Assembly: GCF_905397395.1 (NCBI RefSeq)
Contig: NZ_CAJPVH010000009.1
Coordinates: 62,001 to 126,000, forward strand
From: Cupriavidus campinensis
GTDB taxonomy: Bacteria; Pseudomonadota; Gammaproteobacteria; Burkholderiales; Burkholderiaceae
DNA length: 64,000 nucleotides
Direction of reading: 5' to 3'
The notes below the pieces were generated by a model, which worked only from the letters and a program-made list of their open reading frames with translations, did no database searches and had not been told where the DNA came from. Both the position numbers and the translations under genes were made by a program. This document shows positions 1 to 8,358 of this stretch, one piece after another. Position 1 is the stretch's first letter; the number at the start of each line of letters is the position of its first letter.

Positions 1-126
1 CATGGCGTCGCGCAGCTCGGCCTCCATGACCTTGGTCAGCGCATTGAGCTTGTCCGGCCGGTTCAGGGTGACCACGGCGATCCGCTCGCTCTTCCCCGCG
101 CGAGCAACGGTAACCTGACTGTACAT
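1..126 (-). CDS. Enoyl-CoA hydratase/isomerase, N-terminal part (runs off the left edge)
   Basis: The 42 visible codons begin at ATG 126 and contain VVTLNRPDKLNAL, the conserved first strand and turn of the crotonase fold. The oxyanion-hole and catalytic regions lie outside the window. A purine-rich GAAAGGAGT-like site precedes the ATG. It follows the aldehyde dehydrogenase gene by 25 bp on the same strand, so it is probably the last visible gene of the acyl-CoA operon. Family assignment is firm; the substrate cannot be told. Confidence 0.85.
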   Translation of the reverse strand, partial: MYSQVTVARAGKSERIAVVTLNRPDKLNALTKVMEAELRDAM

Positions 127-151
127 ATTGCGACTCCTTTCGATGTCGTGA

Positions 152-1567
152 TTAGGGAAGCTGAACGGCTCTCGGCTCCAGGAACTCCTCGAGCCCATAC
201 ACCCCGCCTTCCCGCCCCACACCGGACATGCCGAAGCCGCCGAACGGTGCGGCGGGATTGAACCGGGCGCCGTTGACGTCCACCTGCCCGGCCCGCAGGG
301 CGTTGGCAACCGCTTCGCCGGCCCTGTCATCGGCAGCCCAGACTGCGGCGGCCAGCCCATAGCGCGTGCCGTTGGCCAGGGCGATGGCTTCGTCGACGCT
401 GTCGTAGCACAGCACCGCCAGCACCGGCCCGAAGACCTCCTCGTTCGCCAGCCGGCTCTCGGGGGCGACGTTGCCGTAGATGGTCGGCGCGACGAAATAG
501 CCGGTTGCCGGCACCGGCGCATCGGGGCCGCCGGCGATCCGGTCGAAGCCTGCCTGCTCCGCTTGGGCGATATGCGCCTGTACGCGCTGACGCTGCACAG
601 CCGACAGCAAGGGACCGATCCGGGTGTCGCCCTCGGCGGGATCGCCGAGTTTCATCGCGGCCACGGCCTCCGCCAGCAGTGACCGGCATCGCGGGTAATC
701 CTCGCGTGCAACGATCAGCCGGGTGGTCGCGCTGCAGGTCTGCCCCGAATTGAGGAAACATGAACTGACCGTCGCCTTGACCGCCCTGGCGAGATCCGCG
801 CCCGGCAGCACCACAGCCGCCGACTTGCCACCCAGTTCCATCGACACGCGCTTCATATCGCCGGCCGCCTGCGCAGCGACCTTGCGACCCACCGCCGTCG
901 AGCCGGTGAACGACACCATCTGGATATCGGCATGCGCTACCAGCGCCTCGCCCACCTCCGCGCCCCCCAGCACGAGATTGAGCACGCCGGGCGGCAGTTG
1001 CGCCTGCTCGCAGGCGGCCATCAGCCGCTCGGTCACCGCCGGGGCCAGCTCGGAGGGCTTCAAGACCACCGTGCAGCCGGCCAGCAGCGCCGGCGCCAGC
1101 TTGGCCGTGATCTGATGCAGCGGGTAATTCCACGGCGTAATGGCGGCCACCACCCCGACCGGTGCCAGCGTCACGCGGGAATTGCCGATCGTGCGGACAA
1201 AGGCGAACGTATCGGCCAGCGCCGCCGTGGCGCGCCACGCGGCGATTGGCGCATCCACCTGGATGCGGCGCGACAGCTTCAGCGGCATGCCGACTTCGCG
1301 CGAGATCTCAGTGGCCAGTTCCGCCGCACAGCCTTCCAGCGCGTCGGCCAGCGCGAGCAGGTATGGCGCCCGCCCGGCTGCGCCCAGCGCCTGCCAGCCT
1401 GGCTGCGCCCGCGCGGCAGCCGCCACGGCTGCGGCCACATCTTCCGCACTGCCGAGGCTCACCTCGCCCAGCGGCGCTTCGGTCGACGAATCATGGATGC
1501 GCACTGACGCGCTGGCGCGTATCGGGCGACGTGCGCCGTCTATATAGTGTTGGGTCCACTGCTTCAC
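152..1567 (-). CDS. NAD(P)-dependent aldehyde dehydrogenase
   Basis: A 471-residue aldehyde dehydrogenase that oxidises an aldehyde to the carboxylate. The general-base motif MELGGKS lies near residue 244, the nucleophile motif SGQTCSA puts Cys at about 278, and the cofactor segment TPWNYPLHQ and the C-terminal EEVFGPVL are present. Length is normal. The start is GTG at 1567 and overlaps the stop of the upstream hydratase by four bases (GTGA), which indicates translational coupling. Lying in an operon with hydratases and a CoA ligase, it probably oxidises an aldehyde released from an acyl-CoA intermediate, as vanillin-type dehydrogenases do in phenylpropanoid breakdown. That substrate is inference only. 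Confidence 0.92.
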   Translation of the reverse strand: MKQWTQHYIDGARRPIRASASVRIHDSSTEAPLGEVSLGSAEDVAAAVAAAARAQPGWQALGAAGRAPYLLALADALEGCAAELATEISREVGMPLKLSRRIQVDAPIAAWRATAALADTFAFVRTIGNSRVTLAPVGVVAAITPWNYPLHQITAKLAPALLAGCTVVLKPSELAPAVTERLMAACEQAQLPPGVLNLVLGGAEVGEALVAHADIQMVSFTGSTAVGRKVAAQAAGDMKRVSMELGGKSAAVVLPGADLARAVKATVSSCFLNSGQTCSATTRLIVAREDYPRCRSLLAEAVAAMKLGDPAEGDTRIGPLLSAVQRQRVQAHIAQAEQAGFDRIAGGPDAPVPATGYFVAPTIYGNVAPESRLANEEVFGPVLAVLCYDSVDEAIALANGTRYGLAAAVWAADDRAGEAVANALRAGQVDVNGARFNPAAPFGGFGMSGVGREGGVYGLEEFLEPRAVQLP

Positions 1568-2334
1568 TGCGACTCCCTTGTGTTGCGTTTTTCGAGGAAC
1601 GCAGCCATCACGCGCTGCGGTTCACCGTCGGCATAGCATTCAAGCTGCGCGCGGATGCCGGCGACACAGGCCTCATCGAAACCCGGCTGCGTCATCGCGC
1701 GGAAGCGCTGCTTGGACAGGCGTACGGCGGTGGGCGGCAGCGCCGCGAGCGACCTGGCCTGGGCGAGTGCCTGCGACATCAGTTCGGCCTCGCCGCAAAG
1801 CGCGGTCACCAGGCCAATGTCGAAGGCGCGCTGGCCATTGACCAGTTCACCCGAGAGCGACATCTGCACGTTGTGGGTGTGCCCCACATGCAGCGTCATC
1901 AGATAAGACCCGACGATGCTCGCCAGCCCCGCCTTGACCTCGGGCTGCCCCCAGCGGCTGTCGGCAGTGGCGAGCCGCCAGTCCGCGCACAGCGCCAGTT
2001 GGAAGCCCGCGCCTGCGGCCACCCCCCGCACGGCGGCCACGCAGGGCTTGTCCAGGTCGCGGACGGCCTGGTACATCGCCCGCTGCCGGTTCAGCCAGGG
2101 CACGAGCTGCTGCCAGGTCACCGTGGCCGCCTCATCAAGATCCTGCCCGGCGCAGAAGGCCCGCTCGCCGGCACCGGCCAGCACCACGGCGCGCACCGAA
2201 GGGTCGGTGTTGAGCCGGCCCAGCGTTTCGATAAGCTCGCCGCGCAGGACGTCGTTGACCGCGTTCATGCGTGTCGGCCGGTTCAGCGTGACGATGGCGA
2301 TGTCGCGATCGTGTTCAACGCGTACGGTTTGCAT
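1564..2334 (-). CDS. Enoyl-CoA hydratase/isomerase family protein
   Basis: A 256-residue crotonase-fold protein. VTLNRPTRMNAV opens the fold, FCAGQDL carries the first oxyanion-hole segment, VRGVAAGAGFQLAL the second, and the region around WGQPEVKAGL is typical of hydratases and isomerases. I chose ATG 2334, which has an AAGGGG-like ribosome site 8-9 bases upstream; an in-frame TTG at 2340 is possible. The gene starts three bases past the stop of the CoA ligase and overlaps the dehydrogenase start, so the operon is tightly packed. It could act as a hydratase, isomerase or hydratase/lyase; the sequence does not decide. Confidence 0.9.
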   Translation of the reverse strand: MQTVRVEHDRDIAIVTLNRPTRMNAVNDVLRGELIETLGRLNTDPSVRAVVLAGAGERAFCAGQDLDEAATVTWQQLVPWLNRQRAMYQAVRDLDKPCVAAVRGVAAGAGFQLALCADWRLATADSRWGQPEVKAGLASIVGSYLMTLHVGHTHNVQMSLSGELVNGQRAFDIGLVTALCGEAELMSQALAQARSLAALPPTAVRLSKQRFRAMTQPGFDEACVAGIRAQLECYADGEPQRVMAAFLEKRNTRESQ

Positions 2335-2336
2335 TG

Positions 2337-4427
2337 TCAATTCCCCTTGAGTTCCACCACGGCATCGACCGCCATGACCCCTTGGCCGGCCGCCATCACC
2401 ATCAGCGGGTTGATATCGACCGAGACCAGCGCAGTGCGATGACGCAGTGCCCAGTCGCCGAGCGCGACAGCGGACGCCGCCAGGGCATCCAGATCGAGCG
2501 CCGGAATGTCCCGATAGCCATCGAACAACGGTGCCAGACGCAGCCGCGCGCAGGCCGCCTTGACGTCTTCGGCCGTGAACGGCGCCAGCAGTGTCACGAC
2601 ATCCTTGCGGAGTTCAAGCAGCGTGCCGCCCTCGCCGATCATGACCAGCGGCCCGAACAGGGGATCGACCGAAACGCCCAGCGCAAATTCATGCCGGCCC
2701 TTGACCATGGCCCCCACGACCACCCGTGGCGATGCCACGCCGAGCCGCTGTAGCGTATCGAGGCAGTCCTGCGCGGCCCGGGCCACGCTCGCGGCATCGG
2801 TGAGCCGAAGGTGCACGAGGCCATGCTCGCTCTTGTGCGGGATATCTGCCGCACAGCCCTTGACCACCACGGGCGTCCCGCCGAGCGCCTTGAACGCGGC
2901 CAGCGCCGCCTCCACGCTGTCACACAGCCGGTGCGGCACGGCCGGCACGCCAGCTTCGGCGAGCAAGGCCAGGCTGTGGGCCTCGTCCTGCAAGCCGCTG
3001 CCGTCGAGCCGCTTCGCATCGGGCCAGCCCGGCGTGGGCGCCCCCTTGGCCAGCCGCTGGTGCGCGGCGTACTGGGCGAGCGCGCCAATGGCATCGGCCT
3101 CGGTGACGAATGCCGGCACGCCATGCCGCTCGAAGACCTCGCGGACGGATTGCTGCGGCGCGCTGACCACCAGCGGCTTGGCCCGGTCCGCGCTGAAGGC
3201 CGCGGCGTCGCGGGCCAGCGCCTCGACGTCGTAGCCGGGGCCTGCCACCGGGATGCCGACCATCACCATGTCGGCCTGCGGATCGGCGCCCAGCGCATGG
3301 AGTACACGCGGGAACATGTCGCCCTTGCCCAGCAACGCCGCCGTCATGTCGAGCGGATTGCTGGCCGTACCGAACTCGGGCAGGATCCCGCCCAGTTCGC
3401 GCAGCGTTGCCGGCTGGAGTTCGGTCAGCGGCAGATCGTGCCGTTCGGCCAGGTCGGCCGCCATCACGCCCACCGCGCCGCTATGGCTCATCACCACCGT
3501 GCGGCCCTGCCCCGGCTGGCGCTGCTGCAAGTACAGCGGCACCGCACGGACCAGTTCGCCGATGTCGCGCGCACGCCATATGCCGTGCCGGGCCAGGAAC
3601 GCATCGATGGCAGCATCGTTGCCGACCAACGCACCGGTATGCGAGGCTGCCGCCTTCGCGCCGCGCTGGCTGTTGCCGGCCTTGATCGCCACGATGCTGG
3701 CGCCGCGCGCTCGCGCCACCTGCGCCGCATGGGCAAGCTGGGCCGGGTCGGACACCGATTCGAGATAGACCAGGATCAGCCGCACGTAGGGGTCCGCCGC
3801 CACGGCGGCTGTCATCGTGCAGGCGTCGAGATCGGCGTCGTTACCGGTTGCCACCAGGTAGCGCACGCCGTAGCCGGCCTGGCGCAGCAGCGCATAAGGC
3901 ATGACGCTCGCCGCGCCGCTCTGGCTGATGATCGCGATCGGGCCGTCCTGGGGCGCCACCTCCATGAACATCGTCGAGAAATTGAGCACCGCGCCGTTGG
4001 CGAAGTTGGCCGTGCCTTGCGCGTTCGGGCCCACCACCCGCATGCCGCTGGCATTGGCCACCGTCACAAGCTCCTGCTGCCGCTGGCGCCCCGCCTCGCC
4101 CGTTTCGGCAAAACCGGACGCCATGATGACGGCGGCCTTGACGCCCGCCGCGCCGCACTGGCGCACCTGCTCTAGCGTGGCATCGCCGGACACGGCAATC
4201 ACGACGGCGTCCGGCGTCTTGCCGATTGCATCGAGCGTGGGGTAGGCCCGATAGCCCTGGATGACCTCGCGCGCCGGGTTGACCGGAAACACCTCGCCCG
4301 CGTAGCCGAAGGCGCGCATGTAGTGGATCGGACGCCCGCCCACCTTGTTGGGGTTGTCCGAGGCGCCGATCACGGCCACCGAGGCCGGCGAGAACAGCGC
4401 GTTGAACGTTGCGGAGGTCTCAGTCAA
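2337..4427 (-). CDS. ADP-forming acyl-CoA synthetase (fused alpha and beta subunits)
   Basis: A 696-residue member of the NDP-forming acetyl-CoA synthetase family, which makes acyl-CoA from acid, CoA and ATP. It has an N-terminal CoA-binding Rossmann domain (VAVIGASDNPNKVGG), a succinyl-CoA-ligase-like centre with the phosphohistidine motif SHTGALVG (His about 263), and a C-terminal ATP-grasp domain (PVVVKGCAADIPHKS, then VDINPLMV). The start is TTG 4427, preceded by GGGAGCGACCC and overlapping the receptor gene by eight bases; a longer reading from 4475 would lie inside the receptor gene and adds unconserved Arg-rich sequence. Beside a hydratase and an aldehyde dehydrogenase it resembles FerA-type hydroxycinnamate activation, which remains inference. 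Confidence 0.9.
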   Translation of the reverse strand: MTETSATFNALFSPASVAVIGASDNPNKVGGRPIHYMRAFGYAGEVFPVNPAREVIQGYRAYPTLDAIGKTPDAVVIAVSGDATLEQVRQCGAAGVKAAVIMASGFAETGEAGRQRQQELVTVANASGMRVVGPNAQGTANFANGAVLNFSTMFMEVAPQDGPIAIISQSGAASVMPYALLRQAGYGVRYLVATGNDADLDACTMTAAVAADPYVRLILVYLESVSDPAQLAHAAQVARARGASIVAIKAGNSQRGAKAAASHTGALVGNDAAIDAFLARHGIWRARDIGELVRAVPLYLQQRQPGQGRTVVMSHSGAVGVMAADLAERHDLPLTELQPATLRELGGILPEFGTASNPLDMTAALLGKGDMFPRVLHALGADPQADMVMVGIPVAGPGYDVEALARDAAAFSADRAKPLVVSAPQQSVREVFERHGVPAFVTEADAIGALAQYAAHQRLAKGAPTPGWPDAKRLDGSGLQDEAHSLALLAEAGVPAVPHRLCDSVEAALAAFKALGGTPVVVKGCAADIPHKSEHGLVHLRLTDAASVARAAQDCLDTLQRLGVASPRVVVGAMVKGRHEFALGVSVDPLFGPLVMIGEGGTLLELRKDVVTLLAPFTAEDVKAACARLRLAPLFDGYRDIPALDLDALAASAVALGDWALRHRTALVSVDINPLMVMAAGQGVMAVDAVVELKGN

Positions 4428-5451
4428 GGGTCGCTCCCGATGCCTTGACCACCGGCGACCACTTGCCCGCGTCATGCTCGATCATCTTCGAGAAGTCAGC
4501 CGGCGTACCCGGTAGCGGCCGGGCGCCCAGCGCGGCGAGCTGGCTCTGCACGTCAGCCTGCACCAGCACGGCCTGTAATTCGCTGTTAAGGCGGCGGATC
4601 ACGTCGGGGGCGGTGCCCTTCGGTGCCGACAGGCCGAACCAGATCGTCACGTCGAAGCCCGGCAGGCCTGCCTCCGCAATCGTCGGCACCTTGGGCAGCG
4701 CTTCCGAACGCGTGGCGCCGGTCACGCCAAGCGCCTTGACCTTGCCGGTGGAGATGTACTGCACCTGGCTCGATACGGTGTCGAACATCATCGAGATGCG
4801 GCCGCCCAGCAAATCGGTGAACGCCGCCGCCGAGCCCTTGTACGGCACATGGACGATATCGATGCCCGCCATCGACTTGAACAACTCGCCGGACAAGTGG
4901 TTGGAGCTGCCGTTACCGGCCGAGCCGAAGGTCAGCGCGCCCGGCTTCTGCCTGGCCAGCGCCACCAGTTCCTTGACGTTGCTGACCGGCAGGCTTTTCG
5001 GTACCACCAGCACGTTGACCGTGGAGGCCACCGAGCCCACGGCATCGAACGACTTGAGCGGGTCCACCTTCAGCGAGCGGTAGAGCCACGGGTTGATCGC
5101 CATGGTGCCGGTGGTGGAAAAGAACAGCGTGTAGCCGTCGGGGGCTGCCTGTGCGGCGGCCTCGGTGGCGATGGTGCCGCCGGCCCCGCCACGGTTGTCG
5201 ATCACCACGGGCTGTCCGAGTTGCTGCGACAGGTGCTGGCCAATCAGCCGCGCCATGGCGTCCGTGGGTCCGCCGGCCGGAAACGGCACCACCAGGCGGA
5301 TCGGCTTGGCGGGATAGCCGGTGGCGGCGGTAGTGGCGGCGGTAGCGGTAGCGGCGGCGCTAAAGCCGACCAGGGCGGCCGGGGCGGCCGCCACCAGCAA
5401 GGCGCAAAACGGCCGCCGGAATGCGCGAAGCGCAGCGGAAAAGCACGGCAT
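4420..5451 (-). CDS. Bug/TctC family periplasmic solute-binding receptor
   Basis: A 343-residue tripartite tricarboxylate-type receptor. After a long signal peptide (hydrophobic from LLVAAAPAALVGF), the mature part shows the family blocks YPAKPIRLVVPFPAGGPTD, QPVVIDNRGGAGG, HVPYKGSAAA and LGVTGATRS. The start is ATG 5451 with GGAGA eight bases upstream; the open frame extends to 6018 but that part overlaps the divergent regulator. No TctA/TctB membrane genes are nearby, which is usual for orphan Bug receptors in Burkholderiales. As first gene of the operon it probably binds the carboxylic acid that the downstream ligase activates. Confidence 0.92.
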   Translation of the reverse strand: MPCFSAALRAFRRPFCALLVAAAPAALVGFSAAATATAATTAATGYPAKPIRLVVPFPAGGPTDAMARLIGQHLSQQLGQPVVIDNRGGAGGTIATEAAAQAAPDGYTLFFSTTGTMAINPWLYRSLKVDPLKSFDAVGSVASTVNVLVVPKSLPVSNVKELVALARQKPGALTFGSAGNGSSNHLSGELFKSMAGIDIVHVPYKGSAAAFTDLLGGRISMMFDTVSSQVQYISTGKVKALGVTGATRSEALPKVPTIAEAGLPGFDVTIWFGLSAPKGTAPDVIRRLNSELQAVLVQADVQSQLAALGARPLPGTPADFSKMIEHDAGKWSPVVKASGATLD

Positions 5452-5541
5452 GTTGTCTCCATTTATGTCGTAAGCCCTCTCTGCGGTGAGGGATGACCTC
5501 AGTGTATGGAGTCCTGGCCCAACGCAAAAGAGTATGATCAG

Positions 5542-5556
5542 CGATATCTGATATCG
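5542..5556. promoter_or_regulatory. Perfect 15-bp palindrome, candidate LysR operator
   Basis: The sequence CGATATCTGATATCG is a perfect inverted repeat (seven-base arms around one base) between the divergent receptor gene (start 5451) and the LysR gene (start 5579). LysR regulators usually bind such a dyad close to their own start and activate the divergent operon, so this is the likely primary binding site. Confidence 0.55.
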
Positions 5557-5578
5557 ACTTTTTAGATGGATCGACGGC

Positions 5579-6487
5579 GTGAACCTGAAACAGCTAGAAA
5601 CCGTGGCGCTGGTGGCGGAAGTGGGCTCGCTGTCACGTGCGGCGCGCTCGCTGGGGATTGCCCAGTCGCTGGTCAGCCGCGCCATTGCCCAGATCGAGGC
5701 GGAATGGGGCGACCGGATCTTCGAACGGACCGGCCGGGGTGTGGTGTTATCGGAATTCGGCCAGCGGATCTTCCCGCATGTCCAGTTGCTGCTGGCCCAG
5801 TCGGCCCGGCTGCGCGACGAGGTCAAGGACGCCTCGGGCGTACCGTTCGGGCAGGTCAGGATCGGGGTGCTGCCGTCCATGGCGCCACGCCTGATACCCA
5901 CATTGTTCGAGAATCTGCGCGCCACGGCGCCGGGTGTCCGGCTGCGCGTGGCCGAGGGGTTCAGCGGACAACTCGACGAGGAACTGGAATCGGGCCATCT
6001 GGACCTGGCGGTCATCAATCGCTATGGGCCCGGGCCCCGCCAGGGAGAAGACGTGCTTGCGGAGGTGGCCACTTATCTGATCTGCGCGCCCGGGCATCCG
6101 CTCGCCGGGGTGCCGACGGTGCCGTTCCGCAAGCTCGATGGCCTGCCGCTGGTCCTGCCACCGGCCCCGAACGGGCTGCGATCGATTCTCGACCAGCATG
6201 CGCGCCAGCTAGGCGTCTCGCTGGACGTGGCACTGGAAGTCGAATCGCTGAATACGATGAAGGAGGTTGCGCTTGCGGGTGGCGCGCTGACTATCCTTCC
6301 GATCCTCGCCGTGGATCACGAAGTGGCCGCCGGCCGCCTGTCCGCCGTCGAGATTGTCGAGCCAAGCTTGCCACGGACCATTGCCCTGGGCGTCACGCGG
6401 CATCATCCGCTGTCCCGGGCGGCACGACTCGTTCTTGCCCGACTGCATGAGTTGGTGCCTGAGGTGGCAAGCCACCCGCATGGCTAG
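5579..6487 (+). CDS. LysR-family transcriptional regulator
   Basis: A 302-residue LysR protein. The N-terminal helix-turn-helix (residues about 3-62: LSRAARSLGIAQSLVSRAIA) is followed by the usual linker and a periplasmic-binding-type effector domain. The start is GTG 5579, because the conserved MNLKQLETV begins there; no clear Shine-Dalgarno is visible. It diverges from the receptor/CoA-ligase operon over 127 bp containing a palindrome, so it probably controls that operon in response to its substrate or a CoA ester. Confidence 0.92.
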   Translation: MNLKQLETVALVAEVGSLSRAARSLGIAQSLVSRAIAQIEAEWGDRIFERTGRGVVLSEFGQRIFPHVQLLLAQSARLRDEVKDASGVPFGQVRIGVLPSMAPRLIPTLFENLRATAPGVRLRVAEGFSGQLDEELESGHLDLAVINRYGPGPRQGEDVLAEVATYLICAPGHPLAGVPTVPFRKLDGLPLVLPPAPNGLRSILDQHARQLGVSLDVALEVESLNTMKEVALAGGALTILPILAVDHEVAAGRLSAVEIVEPSLPRTIALGVTRHHPLSRAARLVLARLHELVPEVASHPHG

Positions 6488-6629
6488 TGGCCCCCTGCCG
6501 CAAGTCAGAACGTCCCCATCGACAGATAACGATAGTCAGTCTTCTTCGTTGGCATGCCCGCGCCGCGCGCCTACGATGATGCCTTCCTCAATCCGGCACC
6601 GGCGGCACCGCCGGAGTCGCGGGTAGCGG

Positions 6630-7496
6630 TCACGCGCTGACCAGCCCGCGCTGCAGGGCAGTTTTGAGCATCGAGAAGACATGACGCGCGACGGGATTGA
6701 CCGCATTGGGACGTGCCCAAAGGTAATAGGTGACATCGGGCAGCCGCGGCAGGCCGTCGGCCTCGCCAAGGATGCGCATGTCCGCCGCCAGCAGGTCGAT
6801 GCTGCGCGCGGTAATCCCCAGCCCGCCGCGCAGCGCCGCCTTGATGCCGATCAGGCTGGGCGCCAGATACGCAATACGCCACGGCACGCCGGCCTGCGTC
6901 AAGGCTTCGAGCGACAGCTTGCGGAACAGGCTCGGCTCGTCGGCCAGGATCAATGGCACCGCCGTACCACGCTCGTAGACAAAATCCGCCGAACAGACCC
7001 AGATCGTCGGCGTGGTCCGCAACACGATGCCGTCGAGCGTATTGTCCTCGCGCGTGGAAACGGTCAGGTCGATCTCCCCGCGCCGCAGCGAATCCATCAG
7101 GAACGGGCTGCGCCCCACGTGGATCTCCAGCCGCAGGGCCGGCGAGGATCGCGCGATGTGCGACAGCAGCCCCGGCAGGATGGTGTCGGCCACGTCATGC
7201 GGCGCGCCGATGCGCAGGGAGCCGGTCAGGTCGCCCTCGCGCAGCATGCGCAGGGCTTCGTCGTTGATGGTCAGCAACTGCCGCGCGTACTCCAGCAGCT
7301 TCTTGCCGTGCCGCGTCAGGTGCTTGCCACGCCCCTGGCGCTCGAACAACGGCAGCCCGATCTGCTCCTCCAGCCGCTGCATCTGCTGGGTCACGGCCGA
7401 TTGCGTGCGCTGCACGGTTTCGGCGGCCGCGCCAAAGGTCTCGTGGTCGGCAATGGCCACCAGGGTACGCAGCAAGTCCAGGTCAAGATTACGCAT
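6630..7496 (-). CDS. LysR-family transcriptional regulator of the sulfur-type operon
   Basis: A 288-residue LysR protein with a typical helix-turn-helix ([20 protein letters not shown], residues about 18-37) and [12 protein letters not shown] wing. The effector domain is normal in length. ATG 7496 begins the family's usual [13 protein letters not shown]. It diverges from the cupin/rhodanese operon and is the likely regulator of that operon; an inverted repeat lies directly before its start. It faces the previous LysR gene tail to tail; the 142 bp between them hold nothing I can name. Confidence 0.92.
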   Translation of the reverse strand: MRNLDLDLLRTLVAIADHETFGAAAETVQRTQSAVTQQMQRLEEQIGLPLFERQGRGKHLTRHGKKLLEYARQLLTINDEALRMLREGDLTGSLRIGAPHDVADTILPGLLSHIARSSPALRLEIHVGRSPFLMDSLRRGEIDLTVSTREDNTLDGIVLRTTPTIWVCSADFVYERGTAVPLILADEPSLFRKLSLEALTQAGVPWRIAYLAPSLIGIKAALRGGLGITARSIDLLAADMRILGEADGLPRLPDVTYYLWARPNAVNPVARHVFSMLKTALQRGLVSA

Positions 7497-7497
7497 T

Positions 7498-7514
7498 CAT
7501 TAGATCCGCTAATG
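7498..7514. promoter_or_regulatory. Inverted repeat CATTAG-N5-CTAATG, candidate LysR operator
   Basis: Perfect six-base arms separated by five bases lie immediately upstream of the minus-strand LysR start (7496) and 107 bp upstream of the cupin gene start (7622). The position suits LysR autoregulation and activation of the divergent operon. Confidence 0.55.
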
Positions 7515-7621
7515 GATTTTCGTTGCGCATTAAGTGGTTTTCAGGACAGGTGTTCATTACAGTGAAACAAGAAACACCGTTCTACCCGTCAAAAACAACG
7601 ATTGCAAGGATTGATCGCATC

Positions 7622-8209
7622 ATGTCCATCGCACAACAGCGCCATGCAGCTGTCGGAGACACCATTGAATCCATTAGGAACATCGTAGACAAGGGCGGCG
7701 TCACCCGTGCCAGCCTGGCCGATGTCCTGACCCAGGTGGAAGACCTGGCCGCGCGTACCGAACTGTGGGCCGAAGCCGATTACCCGCCGCCAGAGCCCGG
7801 CGAGCGGCAGGCGCGCTACCTGATCGCCGAGGACCCGGACAAGTCCTACGCGCTTTACCTGAACGTCTTGCGTCCCGGCAAGCGCATTCCGCCGCACAAC
7901 CACACCACGTGGGCCTGCGTGGCCGGCGTCAGCGGCGTGGAATTCAACGATGTCTACCTGCGCACGGACGATGGCAGCCAGCCCGGGGTGGGCACGCTCG
8001 AGCATGCGCGCACGGTGGAGGTGGGGCCGCGCAACGGCATCGCCCTGCTGCCGGATGACATTCACTCGGTCGAGATCCGTGGCGAGGACATCATCCGCCA
8101 CCTGCATATGTACGGCCGCGCGCTGGAAACGCTGACCGACCGGCTGACGTTCGACCTCGAGACCGGACGCTGCCAGATCATGACCGTGGGCGTACAGACC
8201 CGCCGCTAA
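7622..8209 (+). CDS. Cysteine-dioxygenase-like cupin (thiol dioxygenase family)
   Basis: A 195-residue single-domain cupin. PPHNHTTWA supplies two metal-binding histidines and [10 protein letters not shown] the third, the three-His pattern of cysteine and 3-mercaptopropionate dioxygenases, which oxidise a thiol to a sulfinate with non-haem iron. I chose ATG 7622 with AAGGA 12 bases upstream; the frame is open from 7523 but that leader is unconserved in character and overlaps the regulatory region. It is the first gene of an operon holding a rhodanese, C-S lyase, deacylase and S-oxide reductase, which supports a sulfur substrate. The exact thiol is unknown. Confidence 0.8.
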   Translation: MSIAQQRHAAVGDTIESIRNIVDKGGVTRASLADVLTQVEDLAARTELWAEADYPPPEPGERQARYLIAEDPDKSYALYLNVLRPGKRIPPHNHTTWACVAGVSGVEFNDVYLRTDDGSQPGVGTLEHARTVEVGPRNGIALLPDDIHSVEIRGEDIIRHLHMYGRALETLTDRLTFDLETGRCQIMTVGVQTRR

Positions 8210-8245
8210 CCACAGCCGCCACAGCCGCCACAGCCACCCCAGCCA
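8210..8245. repeat. Four imperfect tandem 9-bp units (CCACAGCCG)
   Basis: Four head-to-tail nine-base units (CCACAGCCG twice, then CCACAGCCA and CCCCAGCCA) begin at the stop codon of the cupin gene. The 149-bp spacer to the rhodanese gene contains nothing else I can identify. Confidence 0.7.
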
Positions 8246-8358
8246 CCGGGGGGACTTGAGCCAGACAAGCCAAGGCCGACAGCCCCCCGACTCCTGAGAC
8301 ACAGCACGCCGCAATTTCCTCTCCGCGCAGAGGACGGCCCCCTATCGCCCGGAATTTC

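Noticed and set aside
2811-4175. 454-codon plus-strand open frame opposite the CoA ligase
   Set aside because: Arg/His-rich composition typical of antisense shadows in GC-rich DNA; the ligase on the other strand has all family motifs.
5452-6018. Extension of the minus-strand receptor frame to 532 residues
   Set aside because: The added part lies antisense to the LysR gene, lacks family character, and a good start with GGAGA exists at 5451.
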